Source: Chlamydoabsidia padenii
Lineage: Eukaryota > Mucoromycota > Mucoromycetes > Mucorales > Cunninghamellaceae
Direction of reading: 5' to 3'
DNA: 64,000 bases
Assembly (NCBI GenBank): GCA_025330725.1
Contig: JAIWND010000009.1
Span: 558,001-622,000 of the forward strand
A model generated the notes under the pieces. That model was not told where the DNA came from. It saw only the letters and a list, made by a program, of their open reading frames with translations, and did not search any database. This document shows, piece after piece, positions 1 through 11,000 of this stretch. Each line of letters starts with the position of its first letter. Position 1 is the stretch's first letter. A program made the translations under genes and the position numbers.

Positions 1-776
1 CAAGAACAAGACAGCAAGTTTACGAACGGTAAGACAAAATACAAGGGAATAAAAAGACAAGGCTCATGATTGTTTTCTTTTTTGGCAGACTGGATTTGAA
101 GATTCGCCTATCAAGAAGGTGTTTGGTGGTACGGGCCGATCTGTATTGCGATGCCCAGGTGCGAAGGATTCTGTCACTGTGGAACCTTATCAATCATTGC
201 CTCTGGATATCCAGCCTGACAGTGTCCACTCAATTGAAGATGCTATTCGAAACATGACTTTGCCTGAAATTATGCATGATTACATGTCACCTAAAGGGAT
301 CAGGGTGGATGCTACTAAGCAAGTCTATTTGGAAAACTTGCCTCCGGTGTTGATCTTGCATGTGAAGCGATTCGTCTTTGATAATGTTGGTGGTGTCCAG
401 AAATTACGAAAACAGGTGCATTACTCATCCAAAATGACGATACAACAAGGTAAGGAAGGAATGGGAACCAACAAAGAGGAATCTATAACTAAATCAAAAC
501 TTTTATTTGCTTTTTTTAATAGACTGGATTGCAAGACCTTCTCCACCTGTCACTTATCAATTGTTTGGTGTTGTCTACCATCATGGCAGCTCGGCTGGTG
601 GTGGCCATTACACTTGTGATATCAAACGACAAAATGGTGAATGGCTTCACATTGACGATACTACTATTGTCCCGGTCAAGGAAGAAGACGTCTTGGTGAC
701 CGAGCAGAATACCCAAACATCCGAACGACAACAATCCGATCAAACCGCCTATATCTTGTTTTATATGAAGTGCTAA
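1..776 (+). CDS. Ubiquitin carboxyl-terminal hydrolase, USP10/Ubp3 type (3' end only)
   Basis: C-terminal part of a cysteine-protease deubiquitinase that removes ubiquitin from target proteins. Three exons are visible: 1-28, 89-449 and 523-776, with GT-AG introns at 29-88 and 450-522 that keep the frame (the second splits an Asp codon). The second exon carries the FGG..RSVL and KDSVTVEPYQSLPLDIQ stretch typical of the USP10/Ubp3 branch, and PPVLILHVKRF of the USP fold. The third exon has the catalytic histidine box GGHYTCDI followed by GEWLHIDDTTI. The catalytic cysteine lies upstream of the window. The gene ends in FYMKC, normal for a USP C-terminus. Family assignment is secure; USP10/Ubp3 subfamily rests on the motif resemblance. 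Confidence 0.85.
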
Positions 777-1058
777 ACCAGCATTCCACATACACCTCTT
801 CCCCCTCTTTAGTCTAGTTTAGTTATTTACAAATGTCTCCTCTTTATCTTTATTCTTTATCATTTTAGTTTATCATATTTACAATCAAAAATCAAACAAT
901 AAAAAATATCAAAATGCAGTTATATCATTGGAACAAATAGGATTTTATTTTATTAATGTGTGATGGATGTTGAGGAAGGTGGTAGTGATACACTATATTG
1001 GGGGGATTTCTATTGTAAACTAGTTGTTAAATAACAAGACAATGAAGGGAGGTGACAT

Positions 1059-1205
1059 TTATTTGGAGACAACGTAACCAGTACCCTTGTAACCTTCGGA
1101 GGAGATACCAGAGATAGGGTTGGAGTTTTGACTCTTGAGGTATTCGTTGGTAGCCGCTTCCCATTCCTTGTTGACAGTGATAGGAGTTTCCTTGCCTAGA
1201 TGTAC

Positions 1206-1261
<56 letters not shown>

Positions 1262-1698
1262 TGTTATAACAGGTTGATGATGATATTAAAGGACTTACCT
1301 TGAGAGCGGATGGCAGCAAAGAGAACGCCAGACACAGCGAGGACAGCCAAAGTACCACCGATCACCTTTTGAGTGTGACCAGGACCAGTGATAGGTTCGC
1401 GAGGACCATGAGGACCAAAGGCAATGTAATCTAAAAGTATCAAAGTAAAAAAAAAAAAAGTTAACCCTTTCTTTCTCTATCACAATCGTGTCTTTTACTT
1501 ACAAGCAGCTTTCTTTTCATCAGCAGAAAGGACCTTCCAGTCAGCCTTTTGTGCTTCTTCCAATTGTTTGGCGATGGTGTTTTGTTCGGCGGTAGAGAGA
1601 GTCTTCCAGCGACCTTCCAAGTTTTGGACGGCCACAGTAGAAGCATTACGACGACCGACAGCACGAGCAGCTTGTTGTTGAATACGAGCACGGAGCAT
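1059..1698 (-). CDS. COX5: Cytochrome c oxidase subunit 5 (COX IV homologue)
   Basis: Nuclear-encoded subunit of respiratory complex IV in the mitochondrial inner membrane. Three exons, 1698-1503, 1430-1299 and 1195-1059, join in frame to a 154-residue protein, close to the family length. The N-terminus MLRARIQQQAARAVGRR is basic, without acidic residues, as expected for a mitochondrial presequence. The signature NLEGRWKTL...EEAQKADWK..S..EKKAAYYIAFGPHGPREP follows, then one hydrophobic helix (GGTLAVLAVSGVLFAAI) and the C-terminal intermembrane-space segment. The second intron contains a run of 53 A on the + strand (poly-T on the sense strand, just upstream of the acceptor). The next gene upstream is divergent. 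Confidence 0.93.
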
Positions 1699-2268
1699 GG
1701 TTTAATATAATGTCAAAAGAGAGGGGAGTTGAAGAAGAAAAAGAAGATAAAAGAAAGAAGCGATAGGCAGCAAATAATATACGTCCACCCCCCCTCCCTA
1801 TCTGGATTTCAATTCCACTGACGTCGCTCTCCCCACCACTAATAGTGGCTTGGTCCCGGAGATGCCTTGCTCTGTACCGTATATGCTTGTCATAGGGAGG
1901 CAAAGTTCGTTTTCTATACTTTATATTCCATTGTTTAGTTAAACGGGAAGTGTGTATAAAGTGATCATTATAAAAGTAAGCAATACGTTGGTCAATCCTA
2001 GTTGGATCATTATTATTTGGTTTTGGTCGACTTTAGGCTGCCCACTTTTTCATGCATTTGACTTGCGCGGAATTTAAATATTTTCATTGTTCGACTATGA
2101 CCAAAAAAAAAAAAAAAAAAAAAAGAGAGCGATTTCATTCATTATTCCGTACACCTCTTTCTTCTCCCCTTACTTTTTCTTTTTGTTTTTTTTTTTTACC
2201 TCATTACTTGTTGTTGTTATTATTTATTGTCGTTTAACCTTTTATATCTTCTTAACTAAACGTTTGAT
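1699..2268. promoter_or_regulatory. Divergent intergenic region, COX5 / Byr4-like
   Basis: 570 bp between two divergently transcribed genes, so it must hold both promoters. It contains T- and A-rich tracts (A run at 2103-2123, T-rich stretch at 2160-2230 just before the + strand start codon) and no convincing open frame. No TATA box is placed with confidence. Confidence 0.5.
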
Positions 2269-4426
2269 ATGCTATCTAATGACGACGACACCTGGGGTGG
2301 TTTGGAAATAAAGGACAATAGCTTTTCCTACCACACCAGTCGCGGCATCTATCACTCCTATTATCCTGATAAAGATCTCAGCCGGGCCTGCCAAAGGGTT
2401 CTTAGTCCCTCCTTCTATGATGACGACGATACTTTGTCCACCAGCACAAGCCTACACTCGGATAGATTCTCTGTGGATGATCATGACTATTCTTTATCCG
2501 ACAATGAATACGGCCCTACGGATGGTCTGACAACATACTCTATAATGCAACAACAATTCTTACGTAATCCAACAATCTCTTCCTCTTCCTACTTTCGACT
2601 GAACAACAAGAACAACAACAGCTTTACGAATATACTCAAGGATTATGAAGGACCAGGAACTATTACACGTTTGGGACGGGGTGGCCGCGTATATATCGAC
2701 AGGGGGGATTGGACACAGGATTTGGGTTTGTCGACCAACACCTTGAAACTGGGATTGATGGATTTAAAGTCAACACAGCAAGACAAGACTTACCAGGAAA
2801 CGACGGTGGATAACAAAGAAAACGATCCTTTTGCCGACTTTGATGATGATAGCTTTTTTACTGGCCAGTCTGACATATCATGCAACAAATTTCAACAAAA
2901 GCAGGCATGCTTCGATCCACCCTCATCCAGCAGCGACAAAACAATCATACCAACATCCTGTTGGAAGCAAGAAGACGATGACGAAGGATTTGATGATCTC
3001 GACATACCCAGCGGCCATTTATCACTCAAATCTCGATCCACACCCAAATCATCATCAGCACTCTTTCCATCCACTCTTCAAAAACGGTTGGAACATTTAA
3101 AGGAAAATGACGAAGACGACTTTTTGGATGGATTGGATATCAGGGACGAGGATGCATTCAAAATTACACCATCAACAATCAACAACAACGATAATAATAA
3201 AAAAGGTGAAAGCAAACTTCCACGACCAAAGCGATATCCAGCAAAAGTACCTTCACCCTCTTCTTCTTTTTCTTCTCGTAAGAAACCCACCATTGAAAAC
3301 CGGCTCGATCGACTCACAGCACCAACTTATGCATCTCGACAACGTGGCACACCACCCAATTCCTTGCGATCACGGCCAAATGAACCCACCATTAAATCAC
3401 GTCCTTCTGTACTCAACAAACAACGGCTTGTGTCTTCAAAATTGGGGCCAGATCCTACTTTTATACGGACAAGCGATGGATCTTCTTTGATGGCACGACC
3501 ACGGACGACAGGACGGGTTAATTATGGTAATGGGTCAGAGTTGGACCATTTGGATGATTTGGCGGTATGGAAGCGGCCCAGTATGGCACGCCCAGCTCTG
3601 AAACCGGTATCTTCCTCAGGTATAAAAAAAAAATAGAACTCTCATGCATATATACTTATTAAACTCGGGGGTTTATTGCTAATAGGACCCAAGCCAACTT
3701 TGAAAAAATCTGAAGCAGCTAAACCTTGGCGATGTAACATGGTAAGAAAATCAAAATCCTTATGCTGACACTTGTTCTCACTCACTTGATTTATTCCTAG
3801 TCCAAACGCAAGCTAACTTTGATCAAGCCTGATGAGCAAAAGATGGCAAAAGGTAAGAAACAAGAAATAAAATGAAACGAAAAGAATCCACACCTAATCT
3901 TCTTCTTTTGAAAAAAAAAGAAATCAATGACATGCGATACGACGATCGGGAAAAACGATGGCACGGTAACGAGCAAGCGGCACGAACATTTGATGCACCA
4001 ACAGTAAAAAGACGTCCTGCATTGATCAAGAACATGATGCGGGCAAATAAATCAACAGCAGCAATGGTGGTCGGTGATATGTCATTTGATCAACAAAAGA
4101 TGACTTGGAATACATGCAATGGGAAGAGCGAGGTGGATGCTCTGGCCCATATTGACGATCTGTCATTGTCTACCGATGATAATGCACCGGTCGTCGTCGA
4201 AACTCCTCAACAACCAACGCACTCTATTTATCCTGCGTATGTCGATCCTCTTCCTCTTGGTGCTACTGCCGAATTTGATCTACCTCTGGACATACAACGC
4301 CTGATGCACCAACAAGAACATGAACATGGGATGTTTTTCCAAGACTGGCCTTTACGTGATGATTGTGCTATGACCCAATCACCATTTAAACATCGGGTGC
4401 CCCAATATACATATATCCTCTATTGA
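2269..4426 (+). CDS. Byr4/Bfa1-like cytokinesis regulator
   Basis: Probable subunit of the two-component GAP that restrains the septation/mitotic-exit GTPase at the spindle pole. Four exons (2269-3619, 3686-3741, 3801-3852, 3921-4426) join in frame to 654 residues. The first half is acidic, Ser/Asp-rich and low complexity. The second half carries the blocks that suggest the family: GRVNYGNGSELDHLDDL, a KPTLKKSE..KPWRCNMSKRKLTLIKP block, EINDMRYDDREKRWHGNE, and GDMSFDQQKMTW followed by an ALAHIDDL stretch. The MxFDxxxMxW...DDL pattern resembles fungal Byr4 proteins as I know them. The start has an AT-rich leader and is the first ATG of the open frame. Function is inferred from these blocks only. 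Confidence 0.6.
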
Positions 4427-4629
4427 CATTCAGTTTAGTTTATTCCCTCTTCCTTCTTTTTTATATTAATGTTAACCACAATAAAATATACCTATCGATG
4501 CATACAATAGATTGATAGAGATCGACAAAAAATGTTTGTTTGTTTTGTTTTGTTTATTTTGGTATATATATATAAAAAAGGATTGTGTGTGTGTTCAGTT
4601 TACAAAATAATAAGGGATAGCTACTACTA

Positions 4630-6308
4630 CTACTGGATGTGCTTGATTTCATCATGATTCATAATACGACGAGATCGATACTGTCGCACTTTTTGATATC
4701 GATAAAGAAGGTTCCCCACATCCTAGAAAAACAAAAGGTTAGTAAAATCCCCAATCCATATGTGTGTGTGTGTCGTCTGTTGATCATTTACCTTTATCAC
4801 TACAAAGAGGCAGCCGCCGAGGATATTCCGATGGAATGGTTCAGGTACATGTTGTCGAATCCATTTGACATGAGACAGACAGCTATCAGATTATGCGAAA
4901 AAAGAAAAAGAAAAAAGTTAATAAAGGTCTCAATACTTATTATTCACCCCATCGTTACTTACTTTCCAGTGACATTACTGATGACAGGCCAAAGCAAAGT
5001 ACCCATAAAGAGCATGCCGATGCTAGGCGGACCACGACCCAACAAGATATCCAATTCAGTACTCCGTTCCGGTAGTTGTTCTTGTTGTTCAACAGCGGTC
5101 ATGGTGGTAGTAGTAGGATCGATGTTATGATTGTCGCTGATCCGATTCACCGTCTGATCATCGACCAAGACCACTCGATTACTGTTACTACGTTGCCGCC
5201 TACGTTGATCCTGTTGCTGTTGTTGCTGTTGTTGCTGTTGCTGGACCATTTTCAATGACAGTTGGCGTGAGATTAAGCTCTGGGCGGCATAATACATGTT
5301 GTTGTAAAACAGACGGACCCAAGGCAAAAGACCAAGAGTGGCCAGAGGTGTAGGTGGCCAGGTGAATTGGATAATGTGAGGTAATGAGAATGAGTTGGGT
5401 GAAGATGCTGACACCCTGAGGAATAAAAAGGCGGCAAAAGGTAAAGTGGAGTCAGCCCAACGAGATCGAGTGGAGAGTAAGGCGAGAGGAATGGATGGTA
5501 AGCCGACCCAGGTACGCCAGGTCCAAAGTGCTGGTGGACCCAGTAATCGTTCGCCATCTCGAGTGCCAAACAGTAAAAGGACGGATGAAGCACCATAAGT
5601 TGTTGTCACTACCAATAAGGATAAACCCAGTCCGAGTGAGGTAAGGTAAGGCGCAATCGTATGTACCACTTGATCAGTCATGCCCAAAAATGTCAGGAGC
5701 CAGCTGGATTTTTCAGCAAGGTGGTAAGCCGAAGCACACTGTGGACAATGAACCTATAAAGTTTAATAATAAACTTGATAGTTAATATCAAAGTTATATT
5801 GCTTTTTTTTTTTTTTTAATTAGTAAAGACTTACCGTTTTTCTTGGCGATCCTTTTTGGTTTTCAGTTATCCAATCCAAGAGACACTTTTCATGAGCTAC
5901 CAAAGAACAAGGACAAGGTGAGACCCATTTACCTTCGGAATCGCCATCTTCACCATAACAAATCCAGCAACGTCGGTCATTGTCATCCGTTCCACGAGTC
6001 GTTGCCTGAGGTTGGTTATTTGTTACTGCTGCTGTTGCTACAGTTGGTGCAAGTGCAGGTGTTGGTATTTCTGTTGTTGCTAAAGTTCTAGATCGAGTTG
6101 AGGATCGACGTAGTGGTCTAGAAGCCAGAATGGTTGAAGAGGAAGAAGACGAGATGGATTCGTCTGACGAGTTTTCTTGGTCTGAAGGGTCATGTTCATA
6201 TACCAGTTGTGTAGAGGTACTGCTGTAATGAATGGTATCGCCAGGTGTATAAGGATATCTTCCAGAAGAGCCTACAATAGAAGAGGTTGGGCAACGGAAA
6301 TGAGCCAT
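4630..6308 (-). CDS. RING-CH (MARCH5-like) membrane E3 ubiquitin ligase
   Basis: Membrane-anchored ubiquitin ligase; the family acts on mitochondria or endomembranes. Four exons (6308-5835, 5753-4963, 4882-4792, 4722-4630) join to 482 residues. After a Ser/Thr-rich N-terminus comes a RINGv domain at about residues 112-170: RRCWICYGE, then SPCPCSLVAHEKCLLDWI and, across the first intron, VHCPQC, which gives the C4HC3 ligand pattern. Several hydrophobic segments follow (YLTSLGLGLSLLVVTTTYGA; STLPFAAFLFL; LATLGLLPWVRLFY; SIGMLFMGTLLWPVI), as in MARCH5. A Gln tract separates the third and fourth. The last exons give HVPEPFHRNILGGCLFVVIK, a plausible conserved tail. Target and organelle are inferred. 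Confidence 0.8.
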
Positions 6309-6944
6309 TGGAATATAATAAATGTGTGTGAGAGTTGGAAAGAGAGAGGGAGAGAAGAAAAGTTTATGCTGGGCTTTATTTTAGTTTGCTTTCGAGATTC
6401 CCCTCCGCTCCAAAAGTAGTGACTTCGACCTTTTTCTGAAAAATTAAGTCGCCTTTTTTTTTTTTTTTGTGTGTGTGTCTCTCCCTTCGTTCTTCTTTTG
6501 TCCTCTCTTTTTATTTTTTATTTTTTATTTTTTATCCTTGTTGTCTTTGTATACAACACAACTTTTTATTGGATTCTGTAAAAGGTGTGCATGTAGATAT
6601 AAAATAAAAAGAACTTGTCAAAAAAAAAGGTTTGTATCATGACTTTATAACTTTATATGCTTTTTTTTTTTTTATGATGCTTTGATAGTAAAGAAGGATA
6701 TATTCGTCATCCCTTCCATCTAAACGTAAAACGACAACCATCGAACGAACCACATACGATCTGTAGCATATCCCACCATTCTCATCTATCTTGGAAAAAG
6801 TAAAAAGTACACCAAAAAGCATTCCTTCACCAGTGTCTCGATTCACCTAGACACGCCCACCTCTTTGATTTGACACCTACACTCACTATTACTATCGTCA
6901 TATATACTATTTATTAATTAACCACACACCAATACACATACACC
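6309..6944. promoter_or_regulatory. Divergent intergenic region, RING-CH / RPB7
   Basis: 636 bp shared by two divergent genes. It holds several T runs (6456-6468, 6660-6673), a short GT repeat near 6468-6477 and the TTTTTATT repeat at 6507-6533. An open frame of 69 codons on the minus strand (6637-6846) shows no family resemblance and is not called as a gene. Confidence 0.45.
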
Positions 6945-7787
6945 ATGTTTTTCTTGGTAAGTCAAGGATTTGGATTATGTAAATGGGACCAACTAACTAA
7001 TTCTTACTTTATTGAGTGTAGAAAGAATTATCACATACAATCACACTACATCCGTCCTACTTTGGTCCGACGATTCAATCACGACTAAAAGACAAATTAT
7101 ACTCTGATGTAGAAGGTACTTGCTCTGGTCGGTTTGGTTATATCATCACGGTGGTCTCATTGATGAATATCAGCAAAGGCAAAGTCTTACCAGGCTCAGG
7201 TCTAGCTGAATTCCGGGTTAGGTATCAAGCCATTGTTTTTAAACCTTACAGAGGTGAAGTCCTGGATGCAGTCATTTCCACTGTCAATAAGGTAAAATAT
7301 TGAAAAAAGAAAAATGGATTGATGTGTTGTAGGCACTTATGGAGGTTGATAGATGGGCTTCTTTGCTGATGTTGGGCCATTGCAAGTCTTTGTATCAAGT
7401 CATGTAAGTCTTTTTTTTTTTTTTTTTGAAGGAATCAACCAGGATACATATTAATTTTATCTCTTTATTTTGACAGCTCATACCCAATGACATGCGGTAT
7501 GATCCTAATAGTACACCGCCATGTTATTCATCAGATGATCAGGTAACAACACTTGTTTCCCGAAAAAAAAAAAAAAAATGCATCCTCTCATTAACACTTT
7601 TTATCATTTTAGGTAATCCATAAGGGTGCACAAGTCCGGATCAAGCTCGTCGGTACTCGTATTGATGCCACCGAAATTGTAAGTAAGCCCCTCTTAAATC
7701 TTCTTTGCACATACTGACACCTCTTCTTCTTCCTAGTTTGCTATCGGAACCATTAAAGAAGATTACTTGGGTGTCATCTCTTCATGA
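6945..7787 (+). CDS. RPB7: RNA polymerase II subunit Rpb7
   Basis: Subunit of the Rpb4/Rpb7 stalk of RNA polymerase II, which contacts nascent RNA and helps initiation and termination. Six exons (6945-6956, 7022-7291, 7353-7403, 7477-7542, 7613-7678, 7737-7787) join to 171 residues, the usual Rpb7 length. Exon 1 has only four codons (MFFL), followed by KELSHTITLHPSYFGP. Characteristic blocks are GFFADVGPLQVFVSSHLIP, RYDPNSTPPCYSSDDQ and VRIKLVGTRIDATEIFAIG, ending in DYLGVISS. Every junction obeys GT-AG and preserves the Rpb7 alignment order, so the model is strong although each exon is short. Confidence 0.95.
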
Positions 7788-8087
7788 ACCCCACTATATT
7801 ATGTAGGATAGACTTTATTTTATCTGTGATGGCAATTGTTTACACTAGGATATGGAATCATACTTTTAAAATAAAATAATCTGGGTGGAAGGGATAACTG
7901 TATAAACTTGTTAGGATCTGTTCAAAGGAGGTCAATATTATATATAGACATACACCATTTTATTGAATCCACATTTAAAATCACACAATAAACTATATAT
8001 ATATGTATACCAATATGTCTTTTTATTTATTGATTGATTAACATGGTAGGGGAGGGGAATGGGGGAATTGTTAAAGTAATAATAATA

Positions 8088-11000
8088 CTATCTAGTAAAA
8101 GAGAAGTTTGTCCTTGGTCGGCCCGTCCTTCCTTTCTTGTCTGAAGATGCTGATGTTGTTGTTGGCGAGGGTCTAAGGGAATCGGAATCTTCAGGTAAAG
8201 TATCACCACCAGCACTAAATAATTGATCGATAGACTGTGGACTTTGTGTGGAGATCTGTTGTTTCCGACTCTTTTTGTTTGGTGGTTCCTTGATGTCATT
8301 TTTCTTGTTTTCTTCTTCGATAGCCTTCCGTTTCAGTTGTTGAGCCATCTTGCTATCCATTTCTGATTTGCCAAAAGAGAGAGAGGATTGTCAGTTTACT
8401 GTCTTTATGTTTTACTTTATATTACCTTCATCATCCAGCAGCAGAGATACAATTTCCCGAGGTTTAAAGTCAACCTGTTTAAATTCACCACCAGAGATGA
8501 CAACCTTTTGGATTTCATCTTTTTGTTTGGCCCGCATCAAGATTCGTTCTTCGATTGTTCCTTTGGTAAGTAGACGATAAACAGTTACTTGTTTAGTCTG
8601 ACCCAAACGATGCGCACGATCCATAGCTTGTTGATCCACTGTGGGGTTCCAATCGCTGTCGTAAAAGATTACAGTGTCGGCCGCCGTCAGATTGATACCA
8701 AGTCCACCTGCACGTGTACTGAGTAAAAAGATAAAAATTTCAGGTCGAGTTTGCCAATCTTGAACCATATCCCGTCGATCAGAGATCTTCGATGACCCAT
8801 CCAACCGCAAGTACTTGTATTGTTTGTAGGCGATATATTCTTCCATCAAGTCGATCATCCGAGTCATTTGGAAGTAGATCAGGCACCGGTGACCTTCGTT
8901 CTTGAGTCGTTCCAATAGTTTGTCCAGTTTTGCCAATTTGCCAGAATCTAGAATAAGGTCGCGCATTGCTATGATAGTCAAAAAAAAAAAAAAAAAAAAA
9001 TCAGCTTTACTTCTTCTTCTTTTTTCTTTATATATTACCTGGTACTTTCATTTGGGAATACCCATAACCAGAAGATGGTATCGTCATAATGCCTTGTCCA
9101 CCTGATCTTCGTACCACCTGCTTTAACGTCGAGATTTGTTCAGGTTCGTACTTGTCCATATATTGAGGAGTACCAAGCAAAGCCGACATGACATTGGGGT
9201 TGAATAAGAAGGACTTTTGTTCCCGTTCAAATGATGCGTCCGAGCAAACAATATCCACTGGTACTGACCGAGCGCTAGGGAAGTAGTTGTTGTCGAATCG
9301 TTTCACCAAAAAGATCATCTTGTCCCCAATATGCGTCAGTTCATCCATAGCACTGCCACTGGTCACTATAGCGGGATCCGTCGGGGTTTCAACTTCGGTG
9401 ATCAAAAGTTTTGCATAAGTGTTGACAGGTGCATCGAGGTAACTACAAAATAGAGTAGAGATGAGTCGACTAGTTGGTTTTCCTTCATTAATTCATTACC
9501 TTTGATTATCATCGCTCTTATAAAACCGTCTTCGTACACGCTGATCCCTTTTAGACAAATGGAATAGCCATCTTGATATTAAGGAGTGTCGGAATAAGTA
9601 GCTTGCTTCATAGGCACTGGTGTCCACAAACCGCAAAAAGGAGAAGGCGGCGTCTAAACAAGAAGAATGCAGTAATCAGTATCATAGGTCTATATCCAAC
9701 CATATTGTGCTTACCTTGTTCACTTGATTCCATTGATCGTTGGATATAATCAGTGTCCCAGATATTCATTAGATTGTCAAGGTATCGTGTTGAGAAGCCC
9801 GCCTTTGATCGAGAGCCAGGTACCCGTAGTAATCCACCATCACGATAGACTTGTTTTGGTAAATGGTACTTGATCTTGTTCCTAGTAGAGTAGCAGTATT
9901 CCAAGGCTTGTTCTTTATTGAGAGGCCCACTTTCACCAAAATCACAGAATGCAAAAGGAGATTCCACATCGGCACGTTCAAAGAGTTCAGGATGATTACA
10001 CACCTATTTACAAACAAAAAAGCATCAGTCAATCAACCCACGTCCTTTTTTTTTTTTTTTTTTTTTTCTACATCACCTTTCTGAATTGCATGACCAGATT
10101 CATCAAGCTGTCCATACTTTCGGTATCACCTAACGATGTTGCCTTTTCCAGTAGTTCCGAAATGGATATTTTCTCCTTGAGACCACGGTAAAGTTGTTTC
10201 TGTCGAGCTGTCAAATCGCAATAGACTTCCACTTCAATCTTTTCACCCAGTTCGTGTTGTACATTTCGTTTGATTCGCCGTAACATGAATGGTTTCAAGA
10301 TCATATGCAGTCTTCGTAGTTGGTGTTCGTTTAGTGTCCCCTTGTTTTCGGCATGGCTTTCAATGTCCTTGGAAAACCATTCGCTGAATTCTTCGTGCGA
10401 GTCAAATAGGGTCGGCATGATGAAATGCAGTAGAGCCCAGAGTTCTACGGTTAATAATAAATAGCAGTTAGTGATATCTTACCATCTTTTGCTTTTTTTT
10501 ATATTATTATTACCTTGCATGCTATTTTGAATAGGGGTCCCTGTAAGTAGTAATCTGTTTCGACAGTGGAATCCAAGTAGCATCTTCCATCTTGCACTAG
10601 ATGAGCTTTTAATTGCCTGGGCTTCGTCCAAGACCATATATTGCCATTTCACACGTTGGAAATAGCTGACATCCGTAAGCACCTAGATCAATGCATAAAG
10701 ACAAAAGTAAGAAAAAAAGTTAAAAGAGAAGTCGAACGCCATTTATTTCTTTTCTGACTTACCAATTGATAACTTGTGATAACAATATGGAAAGGAGCAT
10801 CGCGGCCATACAATTGTTTGCGAGTCCAAGACTGTCGTAAGATTTTTCGTTCCTTTGGATTACCCCAATATGGTAGAGCCTAATAAAGAGATAAAGAGCA
10901 ATACATCAGTTTCGTCATTTATGATTGCTAGTAGAGTTCTTCTTTCTTACCTTGAAGGAGGGGACAAACTTTGAGATTTCTTGTTGCCAGTTGTGAAGTG

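Noticed and set aside
4639..5130. 163-codon + strand frame
   Set aside because: Antisense to the last three exons and introns of the RING-CH gene, whose spliced frame is convincing.
5395..5598. + strand frame inside the RING-CH gene
   Set aside because: Antisense to the transmembrane exon and without start context or relatives.
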